Source: JADZAI01 sp046348585
Lineage (GTDB): Bacteria; Pseudomonadota; Alphaproteobacteria; Micropepsales; Micropepsaceae
Assembly (NCBI GenBank): GCA_046348585.1
Contig: JAXMDZ010000004.1
Span: 156,286-220,285, forward strand
Direction: 5' to 3'
DNA length: 64,000 bases
This document shows positions 16,961-25,767 of the stretch, in pieces (the first letter of the stretch is position 1; each line of letters opens with the position of its first letter). The notes below the pieces were generated by a model. It worked only from the letters and a program-made list of their open reading frames with translations. It searched no databases and had not been told where the DNA came from. Both the position numbers and the translations under genes were made by a program.

Positions 16961-18664
16961 ATGGCGGTTTTCCGGTCGATTTCGGCGATGTTGGGCGCGG
17001 CGCCGCGCCGTTCGCCCGACCGCGGCTTCGTGCTGGGCCAGCTCGTCGGCGGGGTCAGCGGGCTGGCCGCGTTCATCCTTTATGCGCTCTTCATCGGCTG
17101 GCCGGGCTGGGCGGAAGGGATCGCCTTCGTCTGGTTGGCCGGTCACGCCGGCTTCGCCATTCTCGCCCTGGAGCCGGAGCGCGACGCCGCCGCCAAGGCC
17201 GGCGCGCTCGCCAGCCTCACTCTGTTCATCGCCTATCTGTCGGCCCTGACCGGCGGTCTCGCCTCGCCCTTCCTGCCCTGGTTGATGGTTCTGCCGGCCG
17301 ACGGCGCGCTCACCCGCCAGCCGCGCTCGATCGTGCTGGGCGCGGGCGCGGCGGCCTTCGGGATCGTGCTGCTGGCGCTCGCCGCGCCCGAAGGCTGGAC
17401 CGCCGTGCCGCTGATCCCCGAGGCGGGCGGGGCGCTGGTGCGGGCCGCGGTGACGCTGGCGGCGGTCGGCTATGCCGGCGCCGCGATCTATTCGGTGACG
17501 CTGGCCGAGCGCGAGGCGCAGGCGCGCGAACGGCGCGGCGCGCTGGTCTTCAAGGCGGTGACGGAAGGGGCGGGAGATCTGATCCTGCGCCTCTCGCCGC
17601 AGGGCGAGGTGCATTTCGCTTCGGCAGCGAGCGCATTACTGCTCGGCGTCGCGCCGGACCTTATCCATGGGCGCAGCGTCTTCGATTTCGTCCTGCCGGG
17701 CGACCGCGCCGTGCTGGCCGACTCGCTGCGCGATGCGGCCGCGCTCGGCCGTCCGGCCTCGGCGGAAGTCCGCATGGCGCGCGCCGGCGGCGGCGTCGCC
17801 TGGATGGAGTTCCGCTGCGATCCCGTCCATGACGGCGCCTGGGGCGAGGACGCCGACATAGTCGCCGTCGGCCGCGACACCTCGGCCCGCCGCGCCTTCG
17901 AGGGGCAGTTGGCGCGGGCTAGGGATCTGGCGGAGCGGGCGAATACGTCGAAATCGCAGTTCCTTGCGAACATGAGCCATGAATTGCGGACGCCGCTCAA
18001 CGCCATCATCGGCTTCTCCGACGTGATGCGGCAGGAGATGTTCGGGGCGATCGCGGTGCCCAAGTACAAGGAGTATGCCGGTCTCATCCACGACAGCGGG
18101 CGGCATCTGCTCGACCTGATCGGCGACGTGCTGGACATGTCGAAGATCGAGGCCGGCAAGTTCGAACTCGCGCCCGAGCCGGTCGATACGGCCGAACTCA
18201 TCTCCAAATGCCTGGAGACGGTGAAGGTGACGGCCGAGAACAAGAAGGTGAAGCTGACCGCCAATCTGGCCGCCGCCGAAGGCCTCGTCGCCGACCGCCG
18301 GGCGCTGAAGCAGATCCTGCTCAATCTCCTGTCCAACGCCATCAAGTTCACCCCGGCCGGCGGCACCGTCGAGGTCGCCACCGCGACCAAGGCGGGCTGG
18401 TTCTGGCTGGGCGTCGCCGACGACGGGGTGGGGATCGGCGAGGAAGACCTGCGCCGCCTCGGCCGGCCGTTCGAGCAGGCCTCGACCGCCTATACCCGCG
18501 AGCGCGAGGGCACCGGCCTCGGCCTGTCGCTGGTGCGCTCGTTCGTGGAGATGCATGGCGGCCGGATGGAGATCGAGAGCGCGCTCGGGCAGGGCACCAC
18601 GGTCAGGGCCTTCCTGCCGATGACCCCGCAGGTCCGCCAGGACTTGGCGGAAGCGGCCGAATAG
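16961..18664 (+). CDS. DivJ-like membrane sensor histidine kinase with PAS domain
   Basis: 567 aa. About six membrane helices lie in residues 25-180 (FVLGQLVGGVSGLAAFILYALF and onward) with short loops. A PAS domain covers about 195-310 (LVFKAVTEGAGDLILRLSPQG). The HisKA box is SHELRTPLNAIIGFSDVM with His340, and the ATPase domain shows LLNLLSNAIKFTP (N box), VADDGVGI (G1) and GTGLGLSLVRSFVEMHGG (G2). The H-box and the 6-TM-PAS plan resemble DivJ/PleC kinases that act on DivK, but no divK is in the window, so orthology is unproven. Two BLUF genes follow on the same strand. Confidence 0.85.
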   Translation: MAVFRSISAMLGAAPRRSPDRGFVLGQLVGGVSGLAAFILYALFIGWPGWAEGIAFVWLAGHAGFAILALEPERDAAAKAGALASLTLFIAYLSALTGGLASPFLPWLMVLPADGALTRQPRSIVLGAGAAAFGIVLLALAAPEGWTAVPLIPEAGGALVRAAVTLAAVGYAGAAIYSVTLAEREAQARERRGALVFKAVTEGAGDLILRLSPQGEVHFASAASALLLGVAPDLIHGRSVFDFVLPGDRAVLADSLRDAAALGRPASAEVRMARAGGGVAWMEFRCDPVHDGAWGEDADIVAVGRDTSARRAFEGQLARARDLAERANTSKSQFLANMSHELRTPLNAIIGFSDVMRQEMFGAIAVPKYKEYAGLIHDSGRHLLDLIGDVLDMSKIEAGKFELAPEPVDTAELISKCLETVKVTAENKKVKLTANLAAAEGLVADRRALKQILLNLLSNAIKFTPAGGTVEVATATKAGWFWLGVADDGVGIGEEDLRRLGRPFEQASTAYTREREGTGLGLSLVRSFVEMHGGRMEIESALGQGTTVRAFLPMTPQVRQDLAEAAE

Positions 18665-18749
18665 GTGTAGAAGCCGCGCCCCCGTTCATCCGCCGTCCAT
18701 ATTCGGCGTGGCAGAAGGGGGCAGAAGCTTCAGAAGGTCTCCGCGTACC

Positions 18750-19166
18750 ATGATCCGTCAGGTTGTTTATGTGAGTACCGCCCGTGCCGGTGCGGGCGAC
18801 GCCGAACTTCACGGGATTGTCGACAAAGCGCGGGCCGCGAACGGCCGCAACGGCCTGACCGGCATTCTGGCCGCCGGCAACGGCGTCTATCTGCAGATCG
18901 TCGAGGGACCGGCCGACGCCGTCGAGGCGCTGCTGACCCGCCTGCGCGCCGACTCGCGCCACGAAAACCTGCGCATCCTTCAGGATATCGAAGTCGCCGC
19001 GCGGAACTTCCCCGGCCGCCTGATGGGCCTGCGCGTCCTCGCCCCTGAGGCGCCCGGCCTGATCGCCGCGCAGCTTCGCCGGCGCCCGATGAGCGCGGCC
19101 GAGATCGTTCCGGCGCTGGGCAATCCGGCGGCGGCGGGTCTTTCGCAGGTCGCGCTCGCGGCCTGA
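18750..19166 (+). CDS. Short BLUF-domain blue-light photoreceptor 1
   Basis: 138 aa. BLUF domain at residues 1-95 with the flavin triad in register: Tyr7 (VVYVSTA), Asn31 (ARAANGRNGLTG) and Gln49 (VYLQIVEG), equivalent to Tyr8/Asn32/Gln50 of short cyanobacterial BLUF proteins. RLRADSRHENLRIL and the closing strand complete the fold. A ~40-residue helical tail follows (MSAAEIVPALGNPAAAGLSQV). No output domain exists, so it must act on a partner. The ATG at 18750 is 85 nt after the kinase stop and 66 nt before the second BLUF gene, all on one strand. Confidence 0.88.
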   Translation: MIRQVVYVSTARAGAGDAELHGIVDKARAANGRNGLTGILAAGNGVYLQIVEGPADAVEALLTRLRADSRHENLRILQDIEVAARNFPGRLMGLRVLAPEAPGLIAAQLRRRPMSAAEIVPALGNPAAAGLSQVALAA

Positions 19167-19232
19167 GCCGATTCATCATTCGCTAAGTGCGGCGGACTTA
19201 GGCTTGCCCCTCGCGTACGAGGGCACGCCGCC

Positions 19233-19658
19233 ATGATCCGTCAGCTCTGCTATCTCAGCACCGCCAGCCGCGACTTCGGCGCCGACGATCTGGACCGCCT
19301 GTTCGAAAGCGCCCGCCGCTATAACGAGGCGGCGCAGGTCAGCGGCCTGCTCGCCTATGGCGGCGGCGTCTTCTTCCAGGTCCTCGAAGGCCCCCGCGAC
19401 AATGTCGGCGCGGCCTTTGCCCGCATCTGCCGCGATCCGGCGCATCGCGGCGTCCGCCTGCTCCAGGACGAGACGGTCTCGGGCCGCGATTTCGACGGCT
19501 TCGCGCTCGCCCGCCGCACGCTGGACCCCGAAGCGGTTTCCGGTCTCGACCGGGCGATTTCGGCCAGCGCCATCCCGGCGATCGTCGCCGGCCTCGGCCA
19601 CGACCTTTCCGCCGCGCTGCCGAAGCGCATGGCGGCCGCGAGCGTTCAGGCCGCCTGA
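19233..19658 (+). CDS. Short BLUF-domain blue-light photoreceptor 2
   Basis: 141 aa. Starts with MIRQLCYLSTA, almost the same as the preceding BLUF protein (MIRQVVYVSTA). The flavin-site residues are at identical numbers: Tyr7, Asn31 and Gln49 (FFQVLEGPRDNV). The segment RICRDPAHRGVRLLQDE parallels RLRADSRHENLRILQDI. The C-terminal tail (LDRAISASAIPAIVAGLGHDL) differs from its neighbour's. The pair looks like an old tandem duplication that has kept photochemistry while the tails diverged, which would permit different partners. It is followed 90 nt later by a decarboxylase gene. Confidence 0.88.
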   Translation: MIRQLCYLSTASRDFGADDLDRLFESARRYNEAAQVSGLLAYGGGVFFQVLEGPRDNVGAAFARICRDPAHRGVRLLQDETVSGRDFDGFALARRTLDPEAVSGLDRAISASAIPAIVAGLGHDLSAALPKRMAAASVQAA

Positions 19659-19748
19659 AGCGCGCGCACCGCACCGCACCGGCGCGCCGCGATTGCAATT
19701 CACACGTTCGCCGCGTAACTCGCAGCCTCCCTTTCAGGAGTGCGCGCG

Positions 19749-20969
19749 ATGGCGACGGCGACAAGGAAGAAGGCGGCGGCGGCCGCCGGTCCGAAGCGGG
19801 TGGGGCCGCCGCGGTTTGCGACCGTCGCCGAGGCGATCGAGACGCTGCGCCCGTCGCTGCCGGTCTATGCCCTGTTCCCCAAGCGGATCACCCGGTCGGT
19901 CCGGAAATTCATGACCGGCTTTCCGGGGCGCACGCTCTACGCCGTCAAGGCGAACCCGGCCCCGGAACTGCTGGACCTGATCTACGGCGCGGGCCTGCGC
20001 GATTTCGACGTCGCTTCATTGCCCGAGGTGAAGCTGATCGCCGAACGCTACAAGGACGCGACCTGTCACTTCATGGCCCCCATCCGCATTCGCGGCACGA
20101 CGGGTGAGGCCTATCGCAAATACGGCGTGCGCAGCTTCGCCATCGACGACGAGCGCGAGTTGCAGCACCTGGACGAAGAGACCGGGATCACGCTGCCCTC
20201 CGAGCGCAAGAAGGTGACGGTCTTCGTGCGCCTGTCGACGCCGGTGGACGGGGCGTTCCTGGAATTGTCGAGCAAGTTCGGGCTTGAATCCGGCGACGGG
20301 GCGGCGCTGCTGAAGAAGGTGGCGGCGGCGGGCTTCACCCCGGCCCTCACCTTCCATGTCGGCTCGCTCTGCATTCGCCCGATGGCCTATCGCCAGGCGC
20401 TGGAGTTCTGCCGCGACGCGGTCGAGATGGCGGGCGTGGAGCTGGGCGGGTTCGACGTCGGCGGCGGCTTTCCCGCGCCCTATCCGGGCGTGCCCGCGCC
20501 GCCGATGGACGACTATTTCTACGCCATCCGCGAGGCCCGCAAGACGCTGCGCCTGTCGAAGAAGGCCGACCTCATCTGCGAGCCGGGGCGGGCGATCTGC
20601 GCCGAGGGCATCTCGGCGATCACCCAGGTCATCCGGCGCAAGAACGACCGGGTCTATCTGAACGACGGCGTTTACGGCTCGTTCGACGAGATGACCCTGC
20701 CGGACTGGAACATCGACTACCCGCGCCGCGTGTATATGCGCACCGGGGCGGGCAAGGTTGTGGAAGTGGGCGGGCCGCGCCGCCCGTATCGCGTGTATGG
20801 TCCGACCTGCGACACGCTGGACAAGATGCCGCGTCCCATCCTGTTGCCGCAGAATCTGGGCGATGAGGACTGGATCGAGTTCGGGATGCTGGGGGCCTAT
20901 TCCTGCGCGTTGCGCACGGGATTCAACGGTTTCTACCCCAATACCTGGGTCGAGGTGCTGGAATCCTGA
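19749..20969 (+). CDS. Ornithine/lysine-type PLP decarboxylase (fold III)
   Basis: 406 aa alanine-racemase-fold decarboxylase. The PLP Lys is K67 in LYAVKANP. Other landmarks are HVGSLC, the phosphate loop GGFDVGGGFPAPYP, the EPGRAICAEG motif and YGPTCDTLDK, whose Cys354 is donated across the dimer interface. The GAYS motif closes the site. It most likely makes putrescine from ornithine (possibly cadaverine from lysine). The length matches eukaryote-like ODCs of alphaproteobacteria. AGGAG lies 8 nt before the ATG at 19749. A Lys/Ala-rich leader of ~15 residues is unusual but harmless. Confidence 0.88.
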   Translation: MATATRKKAAAAAGPKRVGPPRFATVAEAIETLRPSLPVYALFPKRITRSVRKFMTGFPGRTLYAVKANPAPELLDLIYGAGLRDFDVASLPEVKLIAERYKDATCHFMAPIRIRGTTGEAYRKYGVRSFAIDDERELQHLDEETGITLPSERKKVTVFVRLSTPVDGAFLELSSKFGLESGDGAALLKKVAAAGFTPALTFHVGSLCIRPMAYRQALEFCRDAVEMAGVELGGFDVGGGFPAPYPGVPAPPMDDYFYAIREARKTLRLSKKADLICEPGRAICAEGISAITQVIRRKNDRVYLNDGVYGSFDEMTLPDWNIDYPRRVYMRTGAGKVVEVGGPRRPYRVYGPTCDTLDKMPRPILLPQNLGDEDWIEFGMLGAYSCALRTGFNGFYPNTWVEVLES

Positions 20970-21086
20970 AGCGGACGGCGGATTGACTGGAAATACCCCC
21001 GTCTTTCCGCGATCGGCTGAACGGATTGTTTACGCCGATGCCGCACCTTGGCCGGGCAATCCTTGCCCGCCGAGAGATTCCGCCTG

Positions 21087-22184
21087 ATGCCGCAGAGCCA
21101 TCGCAATCTGCTTCGCCTGATCGACCTGGCGAAGGAGCCTTCGAGCGAGAAGCGCCGCGAGCTGCTGCGCGAGGTGACGGACCTCTTCATGGAGGCCCCG
21201 CAGGACCACTCGGCGACCCAGACCGAACAGTTCGGCGACATCCTGGGCACCGTCGCGCGCGAGATGGAGATGGAGGTCCGCCAGACGCTGGCGACCCGCC
21301 TCGCCAGCGTGCCCAACGCGCCGCACGCGCTGATCGTCCAGCTCGCCAATGACGAGATCAACGTCGCCCGGCCGGTGCTGACGCAATCCGTCGTGCTGCG
21401 CGACAGCGATCTGATCGCGCTCGCCAAGCTGCAGACCCAGGACCACCTGCACGCCATCGCCGGCCGCAAGACCGTGAGCGCCGCCGTCTCCGACGCCCTC
21501 GTCGAGCGCGGCGACGACCGCGTGCTCGTGCGCCTCGCCTCGAACGACGGCGCGGAGCTGTCGCGCGACGCGATGGAAGTGCTGGCCGACAAGGCCGAGA
21601 CCGTCGAGCCGCTGCGCCGTCCGATGGTGACGCGCGCCGACATTCCGCCCGATCTGCTGAACCAGATGTTCTTCGCCGTATCGTCCGAGCTGCGCCGGGT
21701 GATCATGAGCCGGATGGAGAATGTCGATCCGTCGGTCATCGACGGGGCGATCCGCCAGACCGAGCGCCGCATGAAGATGCGCGCCGCCGCGCCCGACCCC
21801 GAACAGGCGAAGGCCGACGCCTTCATCCAGGGCCTGACGAAATCGGGTCCGATCACCGAGCAGCTTCTGGTCAACCTCGCCAAGCAGAAGCGTCACGCCG
21901 AAGTGGCGATCGTCTTCGCCAAGCTCGCCGATCTCGACCTGAAGACCGCCAAGCGGGTGATCGGCGACAGCAATCCGGAAGGCTTCGCGATCGCCTCGCG
22001 CGCCTGCCGCTTCGACCGCCAGACCTTTTCGACGCTGGCCCTCAGCCGCGTGGACGAGACGCGCTCGCTGCAGGCGGCCTACGACCTGCTGGAACTCTAC
22101 GACAAGGTTCCGGTGGAAGCGGCGCAGCGCGTGATGCGCTTCTGGCGCGTGCGCCAGGGCGCGGGGCAGCAGGCGGCGGCCTAG
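21087..22184 (+). CDS. DUF2336 domain protein
   Basis: 365 aa all-helical protein. It opens with NLLRLIDLAKEPSSEKRRELLREVTDLFME and continues through HEAT-like blocks such as ALIVQLANDEINVARPVLTQSVVLRDSDLIALAK and AVSDALVERGDDRVLVRLASNDGAELSRDA, the pattern of the DUF2336 family of alphaproteobacteria. No enzymatic motif is seen; these are probably scaffold or regulatory proteins. The ATG at 21087 is chosen by the family-like start. Its stop shares the tetranucleotide CTAG (22181-22184) with the convergent prfC stop. Confidence 0.8.
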   Translation: MPQSHRNLLRLIDLAKEPSSEKRRELLREVTDLFMEAPQDHSATQTEQFGDILGTVAREMEMEVRQTLATRLASVPNAPHALIVQLANDEINVARPVLTQSVVLRDSDLIALAKLQTQDHLHAIAGRKTVSAAVSDALVERGDDRVLVRLASNDGAELSRDAMEVLADKAETVEPLRRPMVTRADIPPDLLNQMFFAVSSELRRVIMSRMENVDPSVIDGAIRQTERRMKMRAAAPDPEQAKADAFIQGLTKSGPITEQLLVNLAKQKRHAEVAIVFAKLADLDLKTAKRVIGDSNPEGFAIASRACRFDRQTFSTLALSRVDETRSLQAAYDLLELYDKVPVEAAQRVMRFWRVRQGAGQQAAA

Positions 22185-23770
22185 CCCCGTTCCTTGGTCG
22201 CGGTGAAGCGGATGCCGGGGTTGCGGTCGGCGATATAGCCGAGTTCCCAATTGCTCTTGGCGAGGAACACCGGGGCGCCGTCGCGGTCTTCGGCCATGTT
22301 GCCCTTGTTGGCGTCCATGAACTTCCTGAGGTCGGCCGGGTCGGCGGCGGCGACCCAGCGCGCGGTCTCGAACAGCCCGCCCTCGAAGCCGACTTCGAGC
22401 CCGTATTCCTGCTGGATGCGCTGCGCCAGCACGTCGAGCTGGAGCTGGCCGACGACGCCGACGAACCATTGCGAGCCGAGCTGCGGCTTGAAGACCTGCG
22501 TGACGCCTTCCTCGGCGAGGCTCTCGAGCGCCCGCTGGAGGTGCTTGGCCTTCAGCGGATCGGCGAGGCGCACGCGGCGCAGGATTTCCGGCGCGAAGTT
22601 CGGGATGCCGGTGAAGACCAGATCCTCGCCCTCGGTCAGCGTGTCGCCGACCCGGAGCGTGCCGTGGTTCGGGATGCCCATCACGTCGCCCGGCCAGGCT
22701 TCGTCCACGATCTCGCGGTCGCGGGCGAAGAAGAGGATCGGGTTGTGGATCGACATGACCTTGCCCGAGCCGGAGGGCTTGAGCTTCATGCCGCGCTTGA
22801 AGTGGCCCGAGACCATGCGCATGAAGGCGACGCGGTCGCGGTGGTTGGGGTCCATGTTGGCCTGGACCTTGAAGACGAAGCCGCTGACCTTGTCCTCGCC
22901 CGGCTCGACCATGCGCTTGTCGGCCTTCACCGGACGCGGCGGCGGGGCGTAGGCGCCGAGCGCCCGCAACACCTCGGCGACGCCGAAATCCTTGAGCGCC
23001 GAGCCGAAATAGACCGGCGTCAGATGGCCTTCGCGGTAGGATTGAAGATCGAACGGCGCGCAGACGCCGCGCACGAATTCCAGATCCTCGTCGAGCTTCG
23101 CCTTCTCGTCCGCCGAGAGCAGGCCGGCGAGGGCGTCGCCGTCGAGCGGGACCGCCGCGCCGTGCTCTCCCAGCCGGGCGAAGGGCAGGAAGGCGTTCGA
23201 TTCAAGATGCGCGGCGCCGCGGAAATTGAGGCCCATGCCCGCCGGCCACATCATCGGCGTCGTTTCGAGCTGAAGCTTGTCGGAGATCTCGTCCAGCGTC
23301 TCCATCGGATCGCGCGCCTCGCGGTCCATCTTGTTGACGAAGGTGACGATGGGAATGTCGCGCAGGCGGCAGACCTCGAAGAGCTTGAGGGTCTGGGCCT
23401 CGATGCCCTTGGCGGCGTCGATCACCATGACGGCGGAATCGGCGGCGGTGAGGGTGCGGTAGGTGTCCTCGCTGAAATCCTCGTGCCCGGGCGTGTCGAG
23501 CAGGTTGAAGGTGCAGCCTTCGAACTGGAAGGTCATCACCGCCGTGGTGACGGAGATGCCGCGCTCCTGCTCGATCTTCATCCAGTCGGAGCGCGCGCGG
23601 CGGCGCTCGCCCTTGGCCTTGACCTCGCCGGCGAGATGGATGGCGCCGCCCTTGAGCAGCAGATGCTCGGTCAGCGTCGTCTTGCCGGCGTCGGGGTGCG
23701 AGATGATGGCGAAGGTGCGCCGCGTCGCGGCCTGTGCGGCGGGCGTGAGGGCGTCGAGAGCGTCGGACAT
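22181..23770 (-). CDS. prfC: Peptide chain release factor 3
   Basis: 529 aa translational GTPase that recycles RF1/RF2 after termination. G1 is FAIISHPDAGKTTLTEHLL, switch regions include ERGISVTTAVMTF, G3 is LLDTPGHEDFSEDTYRTL and G4 is VNKMDREARDP. The EF-G-like C-terminal domain and the QLGSQWFVGVVGQLQLDVL segment distinguish RF3 from EF-G. Full length. The gene lies alone on the minus strand and overlaps the DUF2336 stop by four bases. Confidence 0.96.
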   Translation of the reverse strand: MSDALDALTPAAQAATRRTFAIISHPDAGKTTLTEHLLLKGGAIHLAGEVKAKGERRRARSDWMKIEQERGISVTTAVMTFQFEGCTFNLLDTPGHEDFSEDTYRTLTAADSAVMVIDAAKGIEAQTLKLFEVCRLRDIPIVTFVNKMDREARDPMETLDEISDKLQLETTPMMWPAGMGLNFRGAAHLESNAFLPFARLGEHGAAVPLDGDALAGLLSADEKAKLDEDLEFVRGVCAPFDLQSYREGHLTPVYFGSALKDFGVAEVLRALGAYAPPPRPVKADKRMVEPGEDKVSGFVFKVQANMDPNHRDRVAFMRMVSGHFKRGMKLKPSGSGKVMSIHNPILFFARDREIVDEAWPGDVMGIPNHGTLRVGDTLTEGEDLVFTGIPNFAPEILRRVRLADPLKAKHLQRALESLAEEGVTQVFKPQLGSQWFVGVVGQLQLDVLAQRIQQEYGLEVGFEGGLFETARWVAAADPADLRKFMDANKGNMAEDRDGAPVFLAKSNWELGYIADRNPGIRFTATKERG

Positions 23771-23899
23771 GGGCGGGAACTTTTTGCGGGAAGGCGTGCA
23801 GGCGTGCTGGCGGGAACAGACGGTCGGGTCTGGCCGGCTACAAGCGGATGGCTGCGAACGCTTTCATGGCCGCCTTATGGGAGCGGGCGGGGGCGAAGG

Positions 23900-24223
23900 T
23901 CAATACTCGTCGAGGAACGCCTCGCCGGTGCGGCATTCGACGGCGACGGTCCAGAGGTCGGGGTCGAACTTCGTCTGGCGGTCGAGCGCCGTCTGGACGG
24001 TGGCGGCGTCGGTCCAGTCCGTGAGCGGCGCGAAGACGAGGCTGCCCTGGCCGTCGCGGGCGCGGCCGAAGAGGCGGAACGTGCCGTCGAGCCGGTCGAT
24101 GACGACCAGAACGGCGCCGGCGTCCGGATCGCCCTTGCGGGTGACGAAGGCCGGGGCGCCGGCGGCATGGCAGCGCCGGACATAGGCGCCGACCCAGATT
24201 TCGGTCTTGAGACGGGGTTCCAT
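23900..24223 (-). CDS. DUF1491 family protein
   Basis: 107 aa. The sequence LKTEIWVGAYVRRCHAAGAP, followed by VTRKGDPDAGAVLVVIDRLDG and a C-terminal TGEAFLDEY, is typical of DUF1491 proteins, small cytosolic proteins of unknown role in alphaproteobacteria. The ATG at 24223 lies 2 nt after the stop of the ABC permease, so it is the last gene of the transporter operon by position. That linkage may be incidental. Confidence 0.82.
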   Translation of the reverse strand: MEPRLKTEIWVGAYVRRCHAAGAPAFVTRKGDPDAGAVLVVIDRLDGTFRLFGRARDGQGSLVFAPLTDWTDAATVQTALDRQTKFDPDLWTVAVECRTGEAFLDEY

Positions 24224-24225
24224 GG

Positions 24226-25005
24226 TCAGCGCGCGACCTCGCCGTGCCAGCGGCGCAGCAGCAGCCATTCCAGGAAGCTGAGCGCCGCGTAGATGAGGAC
24301 GCCCATCAGGGCGAGGAGGATGAGGGCGGCGAACATCTTGGCGATCTGAAGCCGGTTGCCGGCCTCCAGAATGCGCCAGGCGAGGCCGCCCGAAGTGCCC
24401 GAGGCGGCCGCGAACTCCGCGACCACCGCGCCGATCAGCGCGAGGCCGCCCGCCGTCTTGAGGCCGGCGAGCAGGTAGGGCAGCGAGGACGGCACCAGCA
24501 GGCGGCGGAAGGTCTGAAGCGGGGTCGCCCGGTAGAGGCGGAAGAGATCGCGCAGATTTGGATCGGCCGCCTTGAGGCCCGCGGTCGCGTTGGCGAGCAC
24601 GGGGAAGAAGGCGACGATCCAGGCGAGGATGAGGACGGCGAGCCAGGCATTGTCGAGCCCGACCCAGATCACGACCAGCGGCGCGATGGCGACGACCGGC
24701 GTCACCTGGAGGATCACCGCATAGGGCGAGAGCATCGCCTCGGCGAGGCGGCTGGAGGCGAAGAGGGCGGCGAGCGCGACGCCCGACACGGCGGCGAGCG
24801 CGAAGGCGGCGAGCGTCGTCTTCGCCGTCGCCGCGGCCGAGGCGAGCAGCGAAGCGCCGTCGGTCCGGAACGCCGCGAGGATGGCGGAGGGCGCGGGCAG
24901 CACGAACTTCTTCACCTGCCAGAAGCCGACCGCCCATTCCCAGAACCAGACGAGCGCCGCGAAGAGCAGCACGGGCAGGACGAGGCGGAGAAGGGTCCGC
25001 GTCAT
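24226..25005 (-). CDS. ABC transporter permease (NitT/TauT type)
   Basis: 259 aa inner-membrane subunit with about six helices. The EAA-loop region for contact with the ATPase reads LKAADPNLRDLFRLYRATPLQTFRRLLVPSSLPYLLAGLK, as in SsuC/TauC-like permeases. The start ATG overlaps the stop of the ATPase gene (ATGA, 4 nt). With the ATPase and the NMT1-type binding protein upstream it forms an importer for a small organic solute. SsuC-type sulfonates, thiamine-pyrimidine precursors or riboflavin are all possible; no riboswitch was seen to decide. Confidence 0.88.
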   Translation of the reverse strand: MTRTLLRLVLPVLLFAALVWFWEWAVGFWQVKKFVLPAPSAILAAFRTDGASLLASAAATAKTTLAAFALAAVSGVALAALFASSRLAEAMLSPYAVILQVTPVVAIAPLVVIWVGLDNAWLAVLILAWIVAFFPVLANATAGLKAADPNLRDLFRLYRATPLQTFRRLLVPSSLPYLLAGLKTAGGLALIGAVVAEFAAASGTSGGLAWRILEAGNRLQIAKMFAALILLALMGVLIYAALSFLEWLLLRRWHGEVAR

Positions 25006-25739
25006 GACTCGCCTGCCTTCAGCGCCAGCAGAACCTCGCGGGCGACCTCGTTGAACTGCGGCGAGGTGCGATAGAGATCGTCGCGCGGGTAGGGCGCGGG
25101 ATTGGCGATGTCGGCGACGAGCCGGCCGGGGCGGCCGGAGAGCACGAGGATGCGCTGCGACAGGAACACGCTTTCGAACACCGAATGGGTGACGAAGATC
25201 GCGGTGAACTTTTCGGCCGCCCACAGACGCAGCAGATCGCCGTTGAGGCGGGCGCGGGTGCTTTCGTCGAGCGCCGCGAACGGCTCGTCCATCAGCAGCG
25301 CCGCCGGACGGGCGACGAGGGCGCGGGCGATCGATACCCGCATCTTCATGCCGCCCGAAAGCTGGCGCGGCAGGGCGTTTTCGAACCCCGCGAGGCCGAC
25401 CTCGGCGAGCGCCGCGCGGGCGCGCGCCAGCGCCGCCGCCTTGCCCGATCCGCCAAGTTCGAGCGGCAGCGCCACGTTGCGGGCGGCGCTGGCCCAGGCC
25501 ATCAAAGTCGGTTCCTGGAAGACGAAGCCGATCTCGGGCCGTTCGCCGTCCCATTCGATGGTTCCGCCGCTCGGCGTATCGAGGCCGGCGATGAGGCGGA
25601 GCGTCGTGCTCTTGCCGCAGCCCGACGGACCGAGCAGCGAAACGAAGGCCCCGGCCGGGATGTCGGCCGAGAGATCGGCCAGCGCGGCGGCGCCGCCCGC
25701 GAAACTGCGCGCGAGATGGGAGAGGCGAAGGTCGGGCAT
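25002..25739 (-). CDS. ABC transporter ATP-binding protein (NitT/TauT type)
   Basis: 245 aa. Walker A is LLGPSGCGKSTTLRLIAGL, the Q-loop is FVFQEPTLMAW, the signature is RQLSGGMKMRVSIARAL, Walker B is ALLMDEPFAALDE and the switch His lies in IFVTHSVFES. The MKMR variant after LSGG is common in the SsuB/ThiZ/TauB group. The gene overlaps the permease by 4 nt and is 28 nt downstream of the binding-protein gene. Confidence 0.92.
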   Translation of the reverse strand: MPDLRLSHLARSFAGGAAALADLSADIPAGAFVSLLGPSGCGKSTTLRLIAGLDTPSGGTIEWDGERPEIGFVFQEPTLMAWASAARNVALPLELGGSGKAAALARARAALAEVGLAGFENALPRQLSGGMKMRVSIARALVARPAALLMDEPFAALDESTRARLNGDLLRLWAAEKFTAIFVTHSVFESVFLSQRILVLSGRPGRLVADIANPAPYPRDDLYRTSPQFNEVAREVLLALKAGES

Positions 25740-25767
25740 GGCGGCTCCCGCCGGCCTCTCCGGCGCT

